Source: Montifringilla adamsi
Lineage: Eukaryota; Chordata; Aves; Passeriformes; Passeridae
Direction of reading: 5' to 3'
NCBI GenBank assembly: GCA_017590115.1
Contig: JAGGNK010008226.1
Span: forward strand, 5,965,283-6,029,282
Length of the DNA stretch: 64,000 nt
The position numbers and the translations under genes are program-made. Each line of letters begins with the position of its first letter. Positions within the stretch are counted from its first letter, which is position 1. Shown here piece after piece: positions 37,526-49,527 of the stretch. The notes beneath the pieces are model-generated. The model had not been told where the DNA came from. It saw nothing but the letters and a program-made list of their open reading frames with translations, and ran no database searches.

Positions 37526-38283
37526 CCCAGCGGTTCTGACACTGCCTTATCAGGTCAGCACCTTCAGGGGGGAAAAAATGATGAAAAGAGTGGATTTTGA
37601 GGTAGGTGCAGTGAGGGGCTGCTAAAATCACGGGGAGGTTTGTGGGTGTGGTAGAGCCCCAACCTTGTTAGCAAAGCCCTGCCGAACTCACCGGTGCAAA
37701 ATCCAGCCACAGTTTAGCAAAGCCCTTGCTGTGAGGATGCTCAGTGTGTCAGCAGGTTTCCGTATCCCACCCACCACCCAGAGCCCCTTTTGTGGCTGAG
37801 AGATGCTCTCCATCCTTTGTTGGCCACACGGCCCTTCTGCTGGCCACCCAGCAGCTTTTCCACCCAGCCACGAGCAGCCTCCCACCAAAACACTCCCAAA
37901 CCCAGGAACCTGAAAAGTCCCAAGCAGGAACATGCTGTCTTCCAAGAATTTTCCATTGACCTCATGCACAAAATCATAATAAAAATAAAAATTTCATTCT
38001 AATTATACCATATTTTGCTGACCGATAACCTCACCATACAAGCAAGTTGAGGAAAGTTCATAACAGTGCTTGTGTTTATTGCTGTACAAAGGGTACAGCT
38101 GCTGTACAGGAACAGAATCCCAGCCAACTTCAGTGGCAGCAGTCCTGGTTACCAGAGAAGACCTCTTGATGTTACCACATTTCTCAATATCTGTAAAAAT
38201 TGCAGTGATCTCCACTCCACAGCTCAGGTGGGGTTTGAAGAAACCACAGTGCTGTGCTCCAGACGCACCTTCAGCACCCCACA
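37526..38283. other. Unique sequence
   Basis: Nothing recognisable. Confidence 0.45.
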
Positions 38284-38350
38284 GATCACAGACTGACAGA
38301 ATGGTTTGGCTTGGAAATGACTTAAAGATCATCTGATCCAAAGCCCAAGG
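38284..38350 (-). mobile_element. CR1 LINE 3' fragment, very short
   Basis: ATCACAGACTGACAGAATGG, TTTGGCTTGGAAATGACTTA and AAGATCATCTGATCCAAAGC. Only the last 65 bp or so of CR1. Confidence 0.85.
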
Positions 38351-38470
38351 CTGCAGAGCGTTTCCATCACCCACGGGTCCTACTCTACTCTCACCAAAGC
38401 CTGTAGCACTGAAAAACCACTTTGGTTGGATAAATTTATATTAATAGAAATAAGGCATTTCAGCATGGAC

Positions 38471-38735
38471 CACTAGAATGGTTTGGGTTGGAAGGGACCT
38501 TAAATCTCATTTAGTTGCACCCCTGCCATGGGTAGGGACACCTCCCACTATCCCAGGCTGCTCCAAGCCCTGTCCTACCTGGCCTTGGACACTTCCAGGG
38601 ATCTAGGCACAGCCACAGCAGCTCTGGGCACCCTGTGCCAGGGCCTTACACCCTCACAGCCAAGATTTTCCTCCTAAATCTCATCTAAATCTACTCTCCT
38701 GCAGCTTGAAGCCACCCTCTTGTCCCTTGTCACGA
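38471..38735 (-). mobile_element. CR1 LINE 3' fragment containing a duplication breakpoint
   Basis: CTAGAATGGTTTGGGTTGGA, CTGCCATGGGTAGGGACACC, ATCCCAGGCTGCTCCAAGCC and CACCCTGTGCCAGGGCCTTA. The left edge of the 1,067-bp duplication (38585) falls inside it, so it is cut short in the second copy. Confidence 0.95.
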
Positions 38736-39651
38736 GCCCCTTCCACGGCTGTACCTGCTGCTGGAAACAGGCTGAAGGGAAATCACTGCACCCCAGGGAA
38801 CACCTCTGTATCAGCATCACTTTGTACAGACTTGGCTTATTCTGCACAATTCACACTTCAAACAGAGATCCTTTTCCATTTTCTTCTTCCTTTGGCAGAT
38901 CCCAGTGAAACATCCACCACTGACAGCAGCCACACTGGATTACTCTAATGCAAGTCAGATCTACATTGCCCAAGACCTTGCCTAGGAGAAAAGCATCTCC
39001 TAAGTGAGCAGCTTAAGCCCACAGAGCAGTAAAACCCCAACCAAAACCACCAACCCACTGCTGCTCTCGTTTGAAAAATATTGCAGTGCACTGCCAATCA
39101 CACAGACACAAATCTGCAGCAAAACTCCGAGCCCAGAAAGGTGAAAGTCATTATTTGTGAGAGCAGATGAGGCTGTTGCAATTCCAGAATAAAATGGTAA
39201 TGTGCTGTTGGTAGCGAGCGGTACATTGTTTTAACGTGTTGTGATATTTATAAATATATGAAGTTTAAATAATCAGATGACAGAGAGTTTCTTTTCATCT
39301 CCTGAATGTTTATTATTCTTCACACATTAGCACTTTTTCCCCCAAATGTTATATCTTCTGCCATTTATAATTAATTTTAACAGCTTCTGCAACTTATCCC
39401 ACAGGTTGTTGCTGTTTCTTTTAAACAGCGTGCTGCTGAGAAATTGATTTGTTTGCTCTGTGTGCCTACAGAAATCACATTATGAAATATGCATAAATGT
39501 CATTTCTTGGGCTGCTTCTGAGGATTAGCAGAGAAGAAAAGCTTGCTGAGAAAAAGGAAGAGACAAACAATAACAAAGCCCAGCTTAACACTTAAATTCA
39601 GCCACATTCCCGGCCCCTGAATATGGGAAACTCCATGGACTACACTGCATT
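38585..39651. repeat. 1,067-bp tandem duplication, copy 1
   Basis: Every line I compared recurs at +1,067 with no visible substitution or indel. The unit holds most of a CR1 tail, then unique sequence, then an AT-rich repeat-free block (39,140-39,560). The join shows a 2-bp TT microhomology. Confidence 0.97.
39140..39560. other. AT-rich candidate conserved non-coding block, duplicated at +1,067
   Basis: Repeat-free, with words such as GAAATATGCATAAATGTCAT (octamer-like) and TTTATAATTAATTTTAACAG. If it is an enhancer, it is present twice (second copy about 40,207-40,627). Confidence 0.3.
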
Positions 39652-39802
39652 TTGGACACTTCCAGGGATCTAGGCACAGCCACAGCAGCTCTGGGCACCC
39701 TGTGCCAGGGCCTTACACCCTCACAGCCAAGATTTTCCTCCTAAATCTCATCTAAATCTACTCTCCTGCAGCTTGAAGCCACCCTCTTGTCCCTTGTCAC
39801 GA
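39652..39802 (-). mobile_element. Truncated CR1 fragment within copy 2
   Basis: It lacks the CR1 3' end because the duplicated unit began inside the element. It starts at TTGGACACTTCCAGGGATC and matches copy 1. Confidence 0.9.
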
Positions 39803-40718
39803 GCCCCTTCCACGGCTGTACCTGCTGCTGGAAACAGGCTGAAGGGAAATCACTGCACCCCAGGGAACACCTCTGTATCAGCATCACTTTGTACAGACTT
39901 GGCTTATTCTGCACAATTCACACTTCAAACAGAGATCCTTTTCCATTTTCTTCTTCCTTTGGCAGATCCCAGTGAAACATCCACCACTGACAGCAGCCAC
40001 ACTGGATTACTCTAATGCAAGTCAGATCTACATTGCCCAAGACCTTGCCTAGGAGAAAAGCATCTCCTAAGTGAGCAGCTTAAGCCCACAGAGCAGTAAA
40101 ACCCCAACCAAAACCACCAACCCACTGCTGCTCTCGTTTGAAAAATATTGCAGTGCACTGCCAATCACACAGACACAAATCTGCAGCAAAACTCCGAGCC
40201 CAGAAAGGTGAAAGTCATTATTTGTGAGAGCAGATGAGGCTGTTGCAATTCCAGAATAAAATGGTAATGTGCTGTTGGTAGCGAGCGGTACATTGTTTTA
40301 ACGTGTTGTGATATTTATAAATATATGAAGTTTAAATAATCAGATGACAGAGAGTTTCTTTTCATCTCCTGAATGTTTATTATTCTTCACACATTAGCAC
40401 TTTTTCCCCCAAATGTTATATCTTCTGCCATTTATAATTAATTTTAACAGCTTCTGCAACTTATCCCACAGGTTGTTGCTGTTTCTTTTAAACAGCGTGC
40501 TGCTGAGAAATTGATTTGTTTGCTCTGTGTGCCTACAGAAATCACATTATGAAATATGCATAAATGTCATTTCTTGGGCTGCTTCTGAGGATTAGCAGAG
40601 AAGAAAAGCTTGCTGAGAAAAAGGAAGAGACAAACAATAACAAAGCCCAGCTTAACACTTAAATTCAGCCACATTCCCGGCCCCTGAATATGGGAAACTC
40701 CATGGACTACACTGCATT
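39652..40718. repeat. 1,067-bp tandem duplication, copy 2
   Basis: Head-to-tail with copy 1 and apparently identical; homology stops at 40719, where copy 2 continues ACCATTCTGAT. Near-zero divergence means a very recent event, ongoing gene conversion or an assembly false duplication. Confidence 0.97.
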
Positions 40719-40948
40719 TACCATTCTGATGGTGTTGTTTTGATACATACTCATTATTTATGGATTTTTCCAACAGTCACCCTTTCATACACATGCAATC
40801 AGAGCACACACTCTTATCACCAGCACTTTCCCATGCATGGGCTCAAACAGATCCTTCCTTTCCAGCCCAAGAAACCACAGCTTGAAGCCCCCATTTAATG
40901 CCTCAGGTTTTAGCTTTTCTATTTTTCAGATTCTATTCTGCTTTATTG
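40719..40948. other. Unique sequence
   Basis: Nothing recognisable before the LTR-like segment. Confidence 0.4.
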
Positions 40949-41505
40949 TGTGGATCTGGGCTTCACATGAGGGGATGGTGAGCTCTGTGCACAGAGCAGG
41001 GAGACAAAACAATTCCTGCTCCAGCTGGGCACCAAGGACAAATGATCCAAATCTCAGCCCCAGAGCACAAACCCCGTGGGCTGCAGAGAGAAAAACAAGC
41101 AGGATGGGAGTGCAGGGGCTGAGCTGGAATTGGACACTGAACTGCAATGTGCACATGGAGCAGAGCTGATCCCAGGGAGAGACCCCGGGAGCGCTCGTGC
41201 ATTTTGGGACCATTTGGGTTCATCCTGGGGGCAGCACTGGCTGGGCTCTTGTGCTGCCCAAGGTGCATCCATGGAGGAGATCCTTGAATCAATCCCTGCT
41301 TCATTCTGGAACTCTGTCCAGCCTCTGCTCTGGGTCAGCCTTCTCAAGGCATCACCTGGAGCTGCAGGGGTCTTCAACAAGGAAGAGGAAGAAGAAGGGA
41401 CTGAGGTGCCTCATGGAGGAGATCCTTTGAATAAATTCCTGCTTTATTCTTTAGCTCTGTCTAGTTTCTGTCCTAGGACAGCTTTCCCAAGGCATCACAC
41501 TGTCC
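40949..41505 (+). mobile_element. Probable endogenous retrovirus LTR remnant
   Basis: Non-CR1 sequence ends in a block reading GAATAAATTCCTGCTTTATT, AGCTCTGTCTAGTTTCTGTC and AAGGCATCACA. This resembles the poly-A signal/R-U5 end of avian LTRs, with CA at the close. The block occurs twice, about 142 bp apart (from 41270 and from 41412), as if U5 were tandemly repeated. No gag, pol or env is present beside it, so it would be a solo LTR. The left edge is a guess and no target duplication was identified. The 265-codon frame across it (41076-41873) also runs into CR1 and is not a gene. Confidence 0.5.
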
Positions 41506-41603
41506 ACAGGGTCAGCACAGAGCCTGCAGATGGCACCTGGGACAGCCACGCTCTCAAAAGGTTTTATTACAAAACAAAGGCATCACAACTGTGCAGTCCA
41601 ACA

Positions 41604-41700
41604 CCACAGAATGTGAGCTGGAAAACATCCACAAGGATCATCCAGTCCAGCTCCTGGCCCTGCACAGGACAGCCCCAAGAACCACAGCATATGCTGAGAT
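41604..41700 (-). mobile_element. CR1 LINE 3' fragment, older subfamily
   Basis: CACCACAGAATGTGAGCTGG, CACAAGGATCATCCAGTCCA and CTCCTGGCCCTGCACAGGAC, AGCCCCAAGAACCACA: the 'ctcctggctctgcacaggacaacccc' CR1 type. Confidence 0.87.
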
Positions 41701-44009
41701 TCCAGACCAACAAAACACAGCAGCACCCACGGATTCAGATAAAAACAACTTTTCCCCAAAGTCTGGAGCAGGACCTGCCCTGCCCTGCCCGGTGGAGGCA
41801 GAGGCAGCTCCCGAGGATAGCACGGGATGCAAGGCAGCTCTGCCATGCTATCTGCCACTGCAGAGCACGCTGAATGACACGTTCTGAAATGCAAACCAGA
41901 TATTTTTCTCGGAGACTTCGTTAGACACATCACTCTCCTATATTATTACAGAGAGCTGTCAAAACAGCCTGGTGGGAAAGCTCTTCCCCAGACATGTACA
42001 AGTATAAATTGTCATAGTATAAAGTAAATTCCATTAACGGCAACATAGTCATTATTTTGCATAATAAAAGTAAAGGCTCTTTGCTTGTGATCTATGTATT
42101 TACGACCATGGAACCAACTAGCACTTTCTCTTTTCTGATGCCTTTGTTAAAATTACAAGATAATTGGTTGCTGTTGCAGATATTAATGTCTGATAACAAA
42201 GTGCCTAAGGCAGGAAAGCTGAAGTGGTAGTGAAACAGCACCAGTGACAAACCTCAAATTCCTGTTCTCCAAGGAGTAACCAAACCAACTGAAAGAAAAT
42301 AGTAATTTTTAATTTGTATCATCACAGACATTATTTGAATGATGCATACTGCAAATTCAGAGCAAAACTTTTTAAAAATACACTTTTAAAATGCACGTCT
42401 CTAAATTCTGGCTATGAAACCTCCCAAAAACCCAACGGAGATATTTCAAGGACTCTTCAGAGTTCAGAATACCCCAGCATTCTGAAGGATATTGAAGAAT
42501 CAGTGCAAGTCCTAAAATAAGCTGGGTAACTTCTCTGCTCTAGGAGAAATGTATTTCCATCCATAAGGGAAAAAAATGATTTTGAAATACCTGAGTTCTC
42601 AGTGATTAGTGCCACTGCATTCCCAAAAACCTGCACTTCCAGAGCATGTCCATTCTGGTTGGAAGCAGGAGCGATGATACACAGGAATGCTCAGCCCTTC
42701 CTGAGTTTACACACACGTCGTGTTTATGAATAAAATTGCAGCTTCAAGTCTCAGCCATGATGAGCAATTGGGAGCCTGGCTGTTATAAATACCATGCCAA
42801 TTGCAGCAAGCTGGGCTGGGGATAGTGTATATTATTTATTACAATTCAGTCTGTCATGGAATTAAGCGCATTGAGCCAATTTCAATATGAGCACAGGGGG
42901 AAGAAGATTACATTCAAATGAATAAAGTTGCTTTGAAAACAAAACAATGTCATCTGGTAGCTTTTTTTTTCCCTGTGAACTGGTTCATTAATAGGAAAAA
43001 AATAACCTGCAGTTACTCACTCTGCACCTTCCCAGTGCCCTCTCCCTTCCTGTTGTGAAACCAGGGACATTTCTGGCGTCTCCTCTGGGAAACTTGATGG
43101 CAATTGTTCAAAAGCTCAAGGATGGCAAGACCCCAAGGTGTAAATAAGAAAAACAAACATCTGCATCTGCTCTTACAAAGGATTCCTCACTGAAAGTCAT
43201 TCGCTTTTAGTTTTTTAATTATTCTTTTGTGATGGACACGATACCATTAATTTAATTTCAACTTGCATTTCCTATTAGTATAATCTACTGAGTTATCTCC
43301 ACAGCAGTAGCAAAAATCACTTTACGGTGAGCTATATCACTTCAGAGTTAATTACATGTATTTTAGGTTTGATAAATGAAAATAGGGTCTGTGATTAATT
43401 GAAGGACAATCAATATGATCCAGCTATTAGACAGCTTGATGAGGTATCCAGTGTATGAATATAATCTATAGTAATCAGCTAATTGAAGACTGTGGACTAA
43501 AAAGATTTTAGGAAATCCAAGCTTTAATCTGAAAAATATCCCAATAAAATGGATGTTCCAAGGAAGAATGCTCACAAACCCAAGGAAGGTTTAAGACCCG
43601 TTTCTATTTTGGTTGGTTTTAAACAAAAAAGAAATTGCTTCACTGACTTAAAAAAGCTGCTTACTGTGATAAAACACAGAAAACAAGATGGATTTTGTAA
43701 GTGAATCATAAGAGTATTTCTTATTTATCTCCCCCAAACTCCTTGAATCATATTTTACTAATGCCTTGCAATTCCTGGAGCTGACAGAGATGGTTAAATA
43801 GTTTCATTAAATACACTCTGTCTTGGTGTAGCCACATCCTCCATCAAATTAAACAGTCAAATAGTTGAACAAATGAACCTTCTCCATCTCTTTTTACATG
43901 AAACCAAGTGTGCAAAACAGGCACATAGCGATGTTGGTTAGGCTTGTGATTCCAAAGGAGAGCTCAGGAAGGGAGAAAATAATCAATAGGAGCAAAGCTG
44001 GAGTGTTCC
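41701..44009. other. AT-rich, repeat-poor blocks
   Basis: 42,000-42,240, 42,800-42,960 and 43,200-43,560 are repeat-free, AT-rich and gene-free, with many TAAT/ATTA words, so they are conserved-element-like. Between them is ordinary unique DNA. Confidence 0.35.
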
Positions 44010-44175
44010 ATGCTCAGAAAAATATGGAATTGGCGAGTGCAATCCGTCCAGCATCAGCATAAATGCTGACAACTGTTAATCTACTGTAACCCTGATTAAT
44101 GGTTGCAGTTGTCCATTAATACCAGGCGTTTTAACTTACTACTAAAATTGATTAGTCAGTTAAGAATTCAATCCT
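44010..44175. promoter_or_regulatory. Compact palindrome-rich block, possible enhancer core
   Basis: A 7-bp perfect inverted repeat TCAGCAT-AA-ATGCTGA (44054-44069) carries two outward TGCTGA words, like MAF half-sites. It is followed by ATTAATGG (44095-44102) and CCATTAAT (44113-44120), two facing homeodomain-type cores. Function is inferred only. Confidence 0.3.
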
Positions 44176-45139
44176 AATGCTCAATAAAACTGCACTTTCT
44201 CTGCAAAGGCAGTGCGGAATGAGGTGATGCAGCCAGCAGCACTGCCATGCCTGAGGAGGGGCAGAGGAGAGGAGGAGCACAGTGCCATTCCCAGTGCCAT
44301 TCCTGGCTGGCACATCCATCTCCACGCTCCTCTCTCCAGATCTGGTGTCTGAGGTGGAAATGCTGGAGTTCAGTACTTTGGGGAAACCCACCTGAGCAGG
44401 TTTGGGGGCAGCACCTCGGGCTGGGATGTGACCCTGGGAAGGACAATCCCCCCAGGCTGGGAATTGCAGATGGGGTCTCCTTCAACAGAAGGGTCTGGCA
44501 TGATCTTCCCAATTCCTCCTCTTCCCCCTCAACACCACCCTGTGTTCTTCTACCTTTTCCAAGCCATAATTTCCATCATTATTATTATTATTACTTTCCC
44601 ACCCCTTCTGCCTTCCCAGCAGCAGCCACGCTTCACTGTGTACAGAAGGGACTCAGCAAACACCAAGGGGGAAATGTCAGTTTGCTGCATCACTTGTTTT
44701 TCCCCAAATGTCACGTGGGGGTAGAGGATTTCACACCACGTTACAGCAGCAGTGCCATGGCTACGGATGTCTCCCAGCTCCTGCTGCAAACCTTTCCTTC
44801 CAGGGGGCCCTTTGCCATGGATACTTCAAACACCTGATGCAAGGATTTTAGCATCCAAAAATCAGGTTTTGGGCTGCACCTGGAGCCTGGCAGCTAGCGG
44901 GGATGCTAGAGAAGGAAACCAAGGAGGCAGCATCAGTGCGGAAGGGAAGAACACTCGGTGCCAAGAAAATCATTTGTCATGAGAGAAATACCTTTTAAAA
45001 GCTGTCTTCAGATTCAGCTTAGATGAAGGAGATGTCTTCTTTACAGGTAAAGGCAGGTAAGCAATTCTGATGTTCTCTTTGCCAAGGGAAATATGCTTTA
45101 GAACCAAACTTACAGACCCTTTCCTTTAGGTCACCCTAA
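44176..45139. other. Unique sequence with short ATT repeat
   Basis: A short ATT run lies at 44577-44593. The 196-codon open frame at 44247-44837 crosses it and shows no domain. Confidence 0.45.
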
Positions 45140-45470
45140 AAATCACAGAAATGCAAAATCACAGATTGGATTGGGTTGGAAGGGACCTTAAAGATCATTT
45201 ACCTACAGTCCCCTGCCATGGGCAGGGACATTTTCCATTACACCAGGCTGCTCCAAGCCCCTTCCAGCCCGGCCTTGGACTGTCCTGGTGTTCACAATCC
45301 TCCCAGGGATCCAGGAGCAGCCACAGCTTCTCTGGGCACCTGTGCCAGAGCCTCACCTCCCTCACAGGGAACAATTCCTTCCTTATATCTAATCTGAATC
45401 TACCTTCATCCAGCTTGAAGCCCTTCCCCCTTGTCCTATCACTACATGCCCTTGTGAAAAGCCCCTGAGG
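45140..45470 (-). mobile_element. CR1 LINE 3' fragment
   Basis: CAAAATCACAGATTGGATTG, GGAAGGGACCTTAAAGATCA, CTGCCATGGGCAGGGACATT, ACAATTCCTTCCTTATATCT, CCTTGTCCTATCACTACATG and AAAAGCCCCTGAGGAGAG. About 330 bp. Confidence 0.96.
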
Positions 45471-46439
45471 AGAGCAATAAATGACAGCTAAAAAATAACC
45501 CTGGAAGCAACAGAAAGAATCTGCTTTGGGCACTGGCAGCACCAACTCACAGCTGCAGACCCAGAGATCCCAGTTTGACCTCTTCACATGATTATGGAGC
45601 TGAATTACTGTAAAGGTTCTCTAAGCACACCCTCCTCCAGCATCCCTGCGCAAGCAGAAGCCCCTGGAGACAGGAGCAGTAATTTGGAGCACTCAGGGAG
45701 TGCAGAAGTGGAGCCTGGGGTAAGATGCACAGATGCTGTTTTCAATTAACATTTTCTAAGTGCTGTTGAAAGCAGGCAGGAGAGGTGCTGAAGTGACCAA
45801 GCCATGGTCCTATTCCAGCCAGATGCAGCCAAAGTCTTTTGAAGTTGACTCCAGAAAGGTGGGAACAGCATCAAGACTGCATTTAGGTGCATTCAGGATT
45901 CCTGTCCATTGGGACTCCCAAGGAAGTTCAAGTCTGATCCATCAGTGCCACAAGAGCTCCCACCAAGAGAAGGAATTAGATCACCACCACCTCACCCAGA
46001 GCCAAACCCGTGGTGGGATCAGCCCTGTGCAGGCTGCAGCCCAGCTCTCCCATGGATTCACTGCCAGTGGTTTGCCAGGATGCTCAGGCTTTCCTCACTT
46101 TCATACATCACCCCTTTCCATGGGCCCAGAACTGCCAGGGGCACTCTGAGCATCTCAGAGCATCACTGCCCCTGCTACATTAAACATTTCAGAGGGACAG
46201 TAAAACTTGTTAACATACTGTCAGAAATAAAAAATACCAGGAAACTTCACACAACAAAATACCTGGAAGCCACCAAGGACTTGGGAATAAATCCACAGCT
46301 GATTCATAAGGACAACCCAGGACACAGCCTGGATTTTTTTTCATTATTTACCTGACCAGCAGCCTGGAAAACAGTGCTTCTGCACTGGCAGCACCCGAGG
46401 ACATGAGCTGATTTTTCGTGATCTGCCAGGCTGCAAGAC
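45471..46439. other. Unique sequence
   Basis: Nothing recognisable. Confidence 0.45.
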
Positions 46440-46598
46440 CAGATGCTGTGGCTGCTTCTTCCTGGAAACATTCAAGGTCAGGCTGGACAGGGCTCTGAGC
46501 AACCTGATTCAGTGGAAGGTGTCTGTGCTCATGGCAGGGGGGTGTCAGGAAATCATCTTTAAGGTCCCTTCCAACCTAAGCCACCCTGTGATTCTGTG
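46440..46598 (+). mobile_element. CR1 LINE 3' fragment
   Basis: TTCCTGGAAACATTCAAGGT, CAGGCTGGACAGGGCTCTGA, TTTAAGGTCCCTTCCAACCT and CACCCTGTGATTCTGTGAGA. Confidence 0.95.
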
Positions 46599-46649
46599 AG
46601 AGCTCCTGGCATTCCCAACCTGCACATCCCACACTTGTCATGATTACAG

Positions 46650-47020
46650 CAGCAATGATGCAATGGCCTCCCCTGCAAAGCCCTTTAATAACATTAATGT
46701 CTGTCAGGCCAGACTTTAAGTATTAACATATGGGGAGAAAGCCAAATAACTTAATATTATTGTGTGTACGTCTGAAATAACACTCCACAAGGCCTCTTAT
46801 ACCGCACATTAAACCTGCTTAAGAGAAGACATTTGAGCAGAATCAATTATTTTGCAGTAATTCTTCACATTGAATGAGGCATTTTAAGTATATGTTGTCA
46901 CAGCAGAACTCTTCACATATTTAAAAGCACGTTTTCCATGAAATTTAGTTACAAAAACAGTAATATGAATGTGAAATTATCCTTTATGCAGCAAAAGGCT
47001 TGAGAGCAAATCCTTCCCAT
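46650..47020. other. AT-rich candidate conserved non-coding block
   Basis: Repeat-free, AT-rich and without long open frames, rich in TTAATA/ATTAAT words. Conservation is not tested. Confidence 0.3.
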
Positions 47021-47701
47021 GTCTGCAGACAGGAATATTCACAACATTATACCAAAGGTCCTACCAACACTTCATTATAAATTTCTCCCCTTATATTCAG
47101 GGAATTAGAAAAATCTCTGCCCAGAGGGGATTGTTTTCATAAACTCGGTGCACAGGGGTCTCAGTACAGGCAGGAATGTTTATGGAAAATCTGAGATTAG
47201 AACATTTCAAACTGACTGGTTTCAAGTTGCACACATGTAAATCTATAAATAGCACGGGAAACGTGTGTATGAAAAGCGAAGAAATAACACATTGTGCAAA
47301 AAAACCAAGTTTGCCACTACAATGGAAAATGAACATTTTTTTTCTATTTGACTAAAAATCTAATTTACTACCAAGCTATTCCATTTTGCTGCTAGATTGC
47401 CACAAGTGTTATCTCCAGGAGCTTTTAATACCAGCTCGTGCTTACAGTAATTCTCCAAGCAGGGCTCTGCAGCAGGGTGGGTTTAACCCTCCCAGTGACT
47501 TCTCCAGGAGCAGAGCTGGGACACTTCCCCTTGCTTTGGGACCACACCTTGGCACACAAACAGGAGCTCCAGTGCAGCCCAGAAACTTCAAAGCACATAG
47601 AAACTCAGGTGTAAAAATTTAAGTAAAACCCAGGTGTCAAAATGCTATGCAGCACCTGGATGCTCAGACAGGAACCCCACGATGCTGGGCTTGATCCACC
47701 T
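47021..47701. other. Unique sequence
   Basis: Nothing recognisable. Confidence 0.4.
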
Positions 47702-47841
47702 CCTCCTGCCATCCCAGGAATGGGCAGTGGGAGGGGGTGACACTGGGGACATGCCCACAGGAGGGCACACACCTCCTGCCGTGCCAGGAATGGGCAGTGG
47801 GAGGGGGTGACACTGGGGACATGCCCACAGGAGGGCACACG
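47702..47841. repeat. Two-copy 70-bp tandem repeat
   Basis: Units at 47702 and 47772 both contain AGGAATGGGCAGTGGGAGGG and GGGGACATGCCCACAGGAGG, with only a couple of differences. Antisense Pro/Cys-rich frames here are repeat artefacts. Confidence 0.95.
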
Positions 47842-48180
47842 CAGCGGGATGCACAGGCTGTGGGTAGGAAAGAACATTCCAAGTTGCCAAAAGAATGATG
47901 CTGGCACAGCTCAGGGTGGGTCCTGCCACCACCAGGATGGGATGGCCAAAGGATCAGAGAGAGCAGCACTTCTGCTGGGGCAATGCACCACTACCCACCA
48001 GTCAGTCCCTGAGCACTTTCAGTAGTATTTTAATAGAGAATCACCTTGGAAATAGTGCTGGTGATGTCCAAGCTCACAGCTCTTGTGGCAGAGGTGCCAC
48101 AAGGGCTTGGCAGGGGCTTCCTGACCTGCCTGGCTGCAAGGTGAGCCAGGCTTGCCCAGGCACCGTCCTCACCGCCCCTT
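47842..48180. other. Unique sequence
   Basis: Nothing recognisable. Confidence 0.4.
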
Positions 48181-48345
48181 CACAGAACCACAGGATGACA
48201 GGAAATAACCCAGTGCCACCCCTGCCATGGCAGGGACACCTCCCACTGTCCCAGGCTGCTCCAAGCCCTGTCCAGCCTGGCCCTGGGCACTGCCAGGGAT
48301 CCAGGGGCAGCCACAGCTTCTCCGTGTAACCTCTGCCATGGGTGC
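48181..48345 (-). mobile_element. CR1 LINE 3' fragment
   Basis: CTGCCATGGCAGGGACACCT, GTCCCAGGCTGCTCCAAGCC, CACTGCCAGGGATCCAGGGG and CAGCCACAGCTTCTCC. The extreme 3' end is degraded. Confidence 0.92.
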
Positions 48346-49527
48346 TTTGCACTGAGTACAGCAACTGCAGGACAGGTCCTGACAGGGGACAAAGACCATT
48401 GATGGTAGGGTCATCAAAAGCTTTAAAGACAGCAATTACATCAGATGGATAAAATATATACTGCAACATCAAAATTGAATTAAAAATTAAATCAAAATTA
48501 TTTTAATTTAGCTGACTCAGTTGGGATAATCCTACCCTCTACAGCATTAGGGCTTTGGCCAGCGAGGCACTGCAATCTCCTGAAATCTTATTAACTCAGC
48601 TAACTGCACTTTGCCTCCACTTTCTTCTAATTTTAGATTGAAACTCTCTACAGCAGAGCCCATGCAGGGTGAAAACAAATTTTAAACATCATGCTTTGCT
48701 GAAATGTACTGCAAGTATATTTTCTTTTGAAACTGGCAGGGTGGATTATTTTACTGAAGTTCTCAGGATGTTAATATTTGAGGGCAACCTCTGCTTTTGC
48801 AGTTCCAAGGGAAGGGGACAGCGAGGGAAGGCAGCACTGTTGGCACTAGAGAGCTCCTCAGAAATTCCTGCTGACACAGCTTCCTCTTCATCTTTGTCTC
48901 ATATCAAGTTAGTAGTCAATGTGTTATTTTAACAGCATGACAACAACTATACAGAATGTCAAATAGTTACCTTTTATCTGGAATTTTATTCCTGCCATAT
49001 ATTTCAATGGAAATATACAACTTAATGTTGCAACATATTTCATGGTGAAATGGGTAATAAAAAAACTATAGACTGTGCACTTCCCCTACAACATAAAGGA
49101 GGAACACACTGAAAATCTCTACTGTTTGCTACTCTTGTCCAAAATCTCCACACCAGCCTACTGTGTCTGAACTATAAATATTGCTATTTTCAAGGGGCGT
49201 TTTTTTATCTTTTTAATGAAACAAAATATAAATACAAAATACACTCTGGATCCATCTGGCCAGCCTCAGTTTCAGTTCCAGACCGATGTAAGGATAGAGA
49301 CAGAGGACAAACCCTTCAGACCACACTTTGAACCCACCACATGGCAGCCTGCTGTCCCTCACCCTGGAGTAAGATGCTTTCAGAATCCCAGAAACAGAGA
49401 AAAATCAGGAAATTTTACATCAGCAGGTGCAAAGCAAAACCCCTCTCTTATCTCCTGCACCATTCTGGTATCAGGCCAATGCTGGGGGTGCACTCAGGAG
49501 CTCCTTCTGGAATCTCAAAAAACGCAC
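48346..49527. other. Unique sequence
   Basis: AT-rich in 48,400-48,550 and 48,940-49,240. No gene recognised. Confidence 0.4.

Noticed and set aside
41076..41873. 265-codon open frame, the longest in the window
   Set aside because: Runs through an LTR-like remnant, its duplicated end and a CR1 tail; it is a chance frame through repeats.
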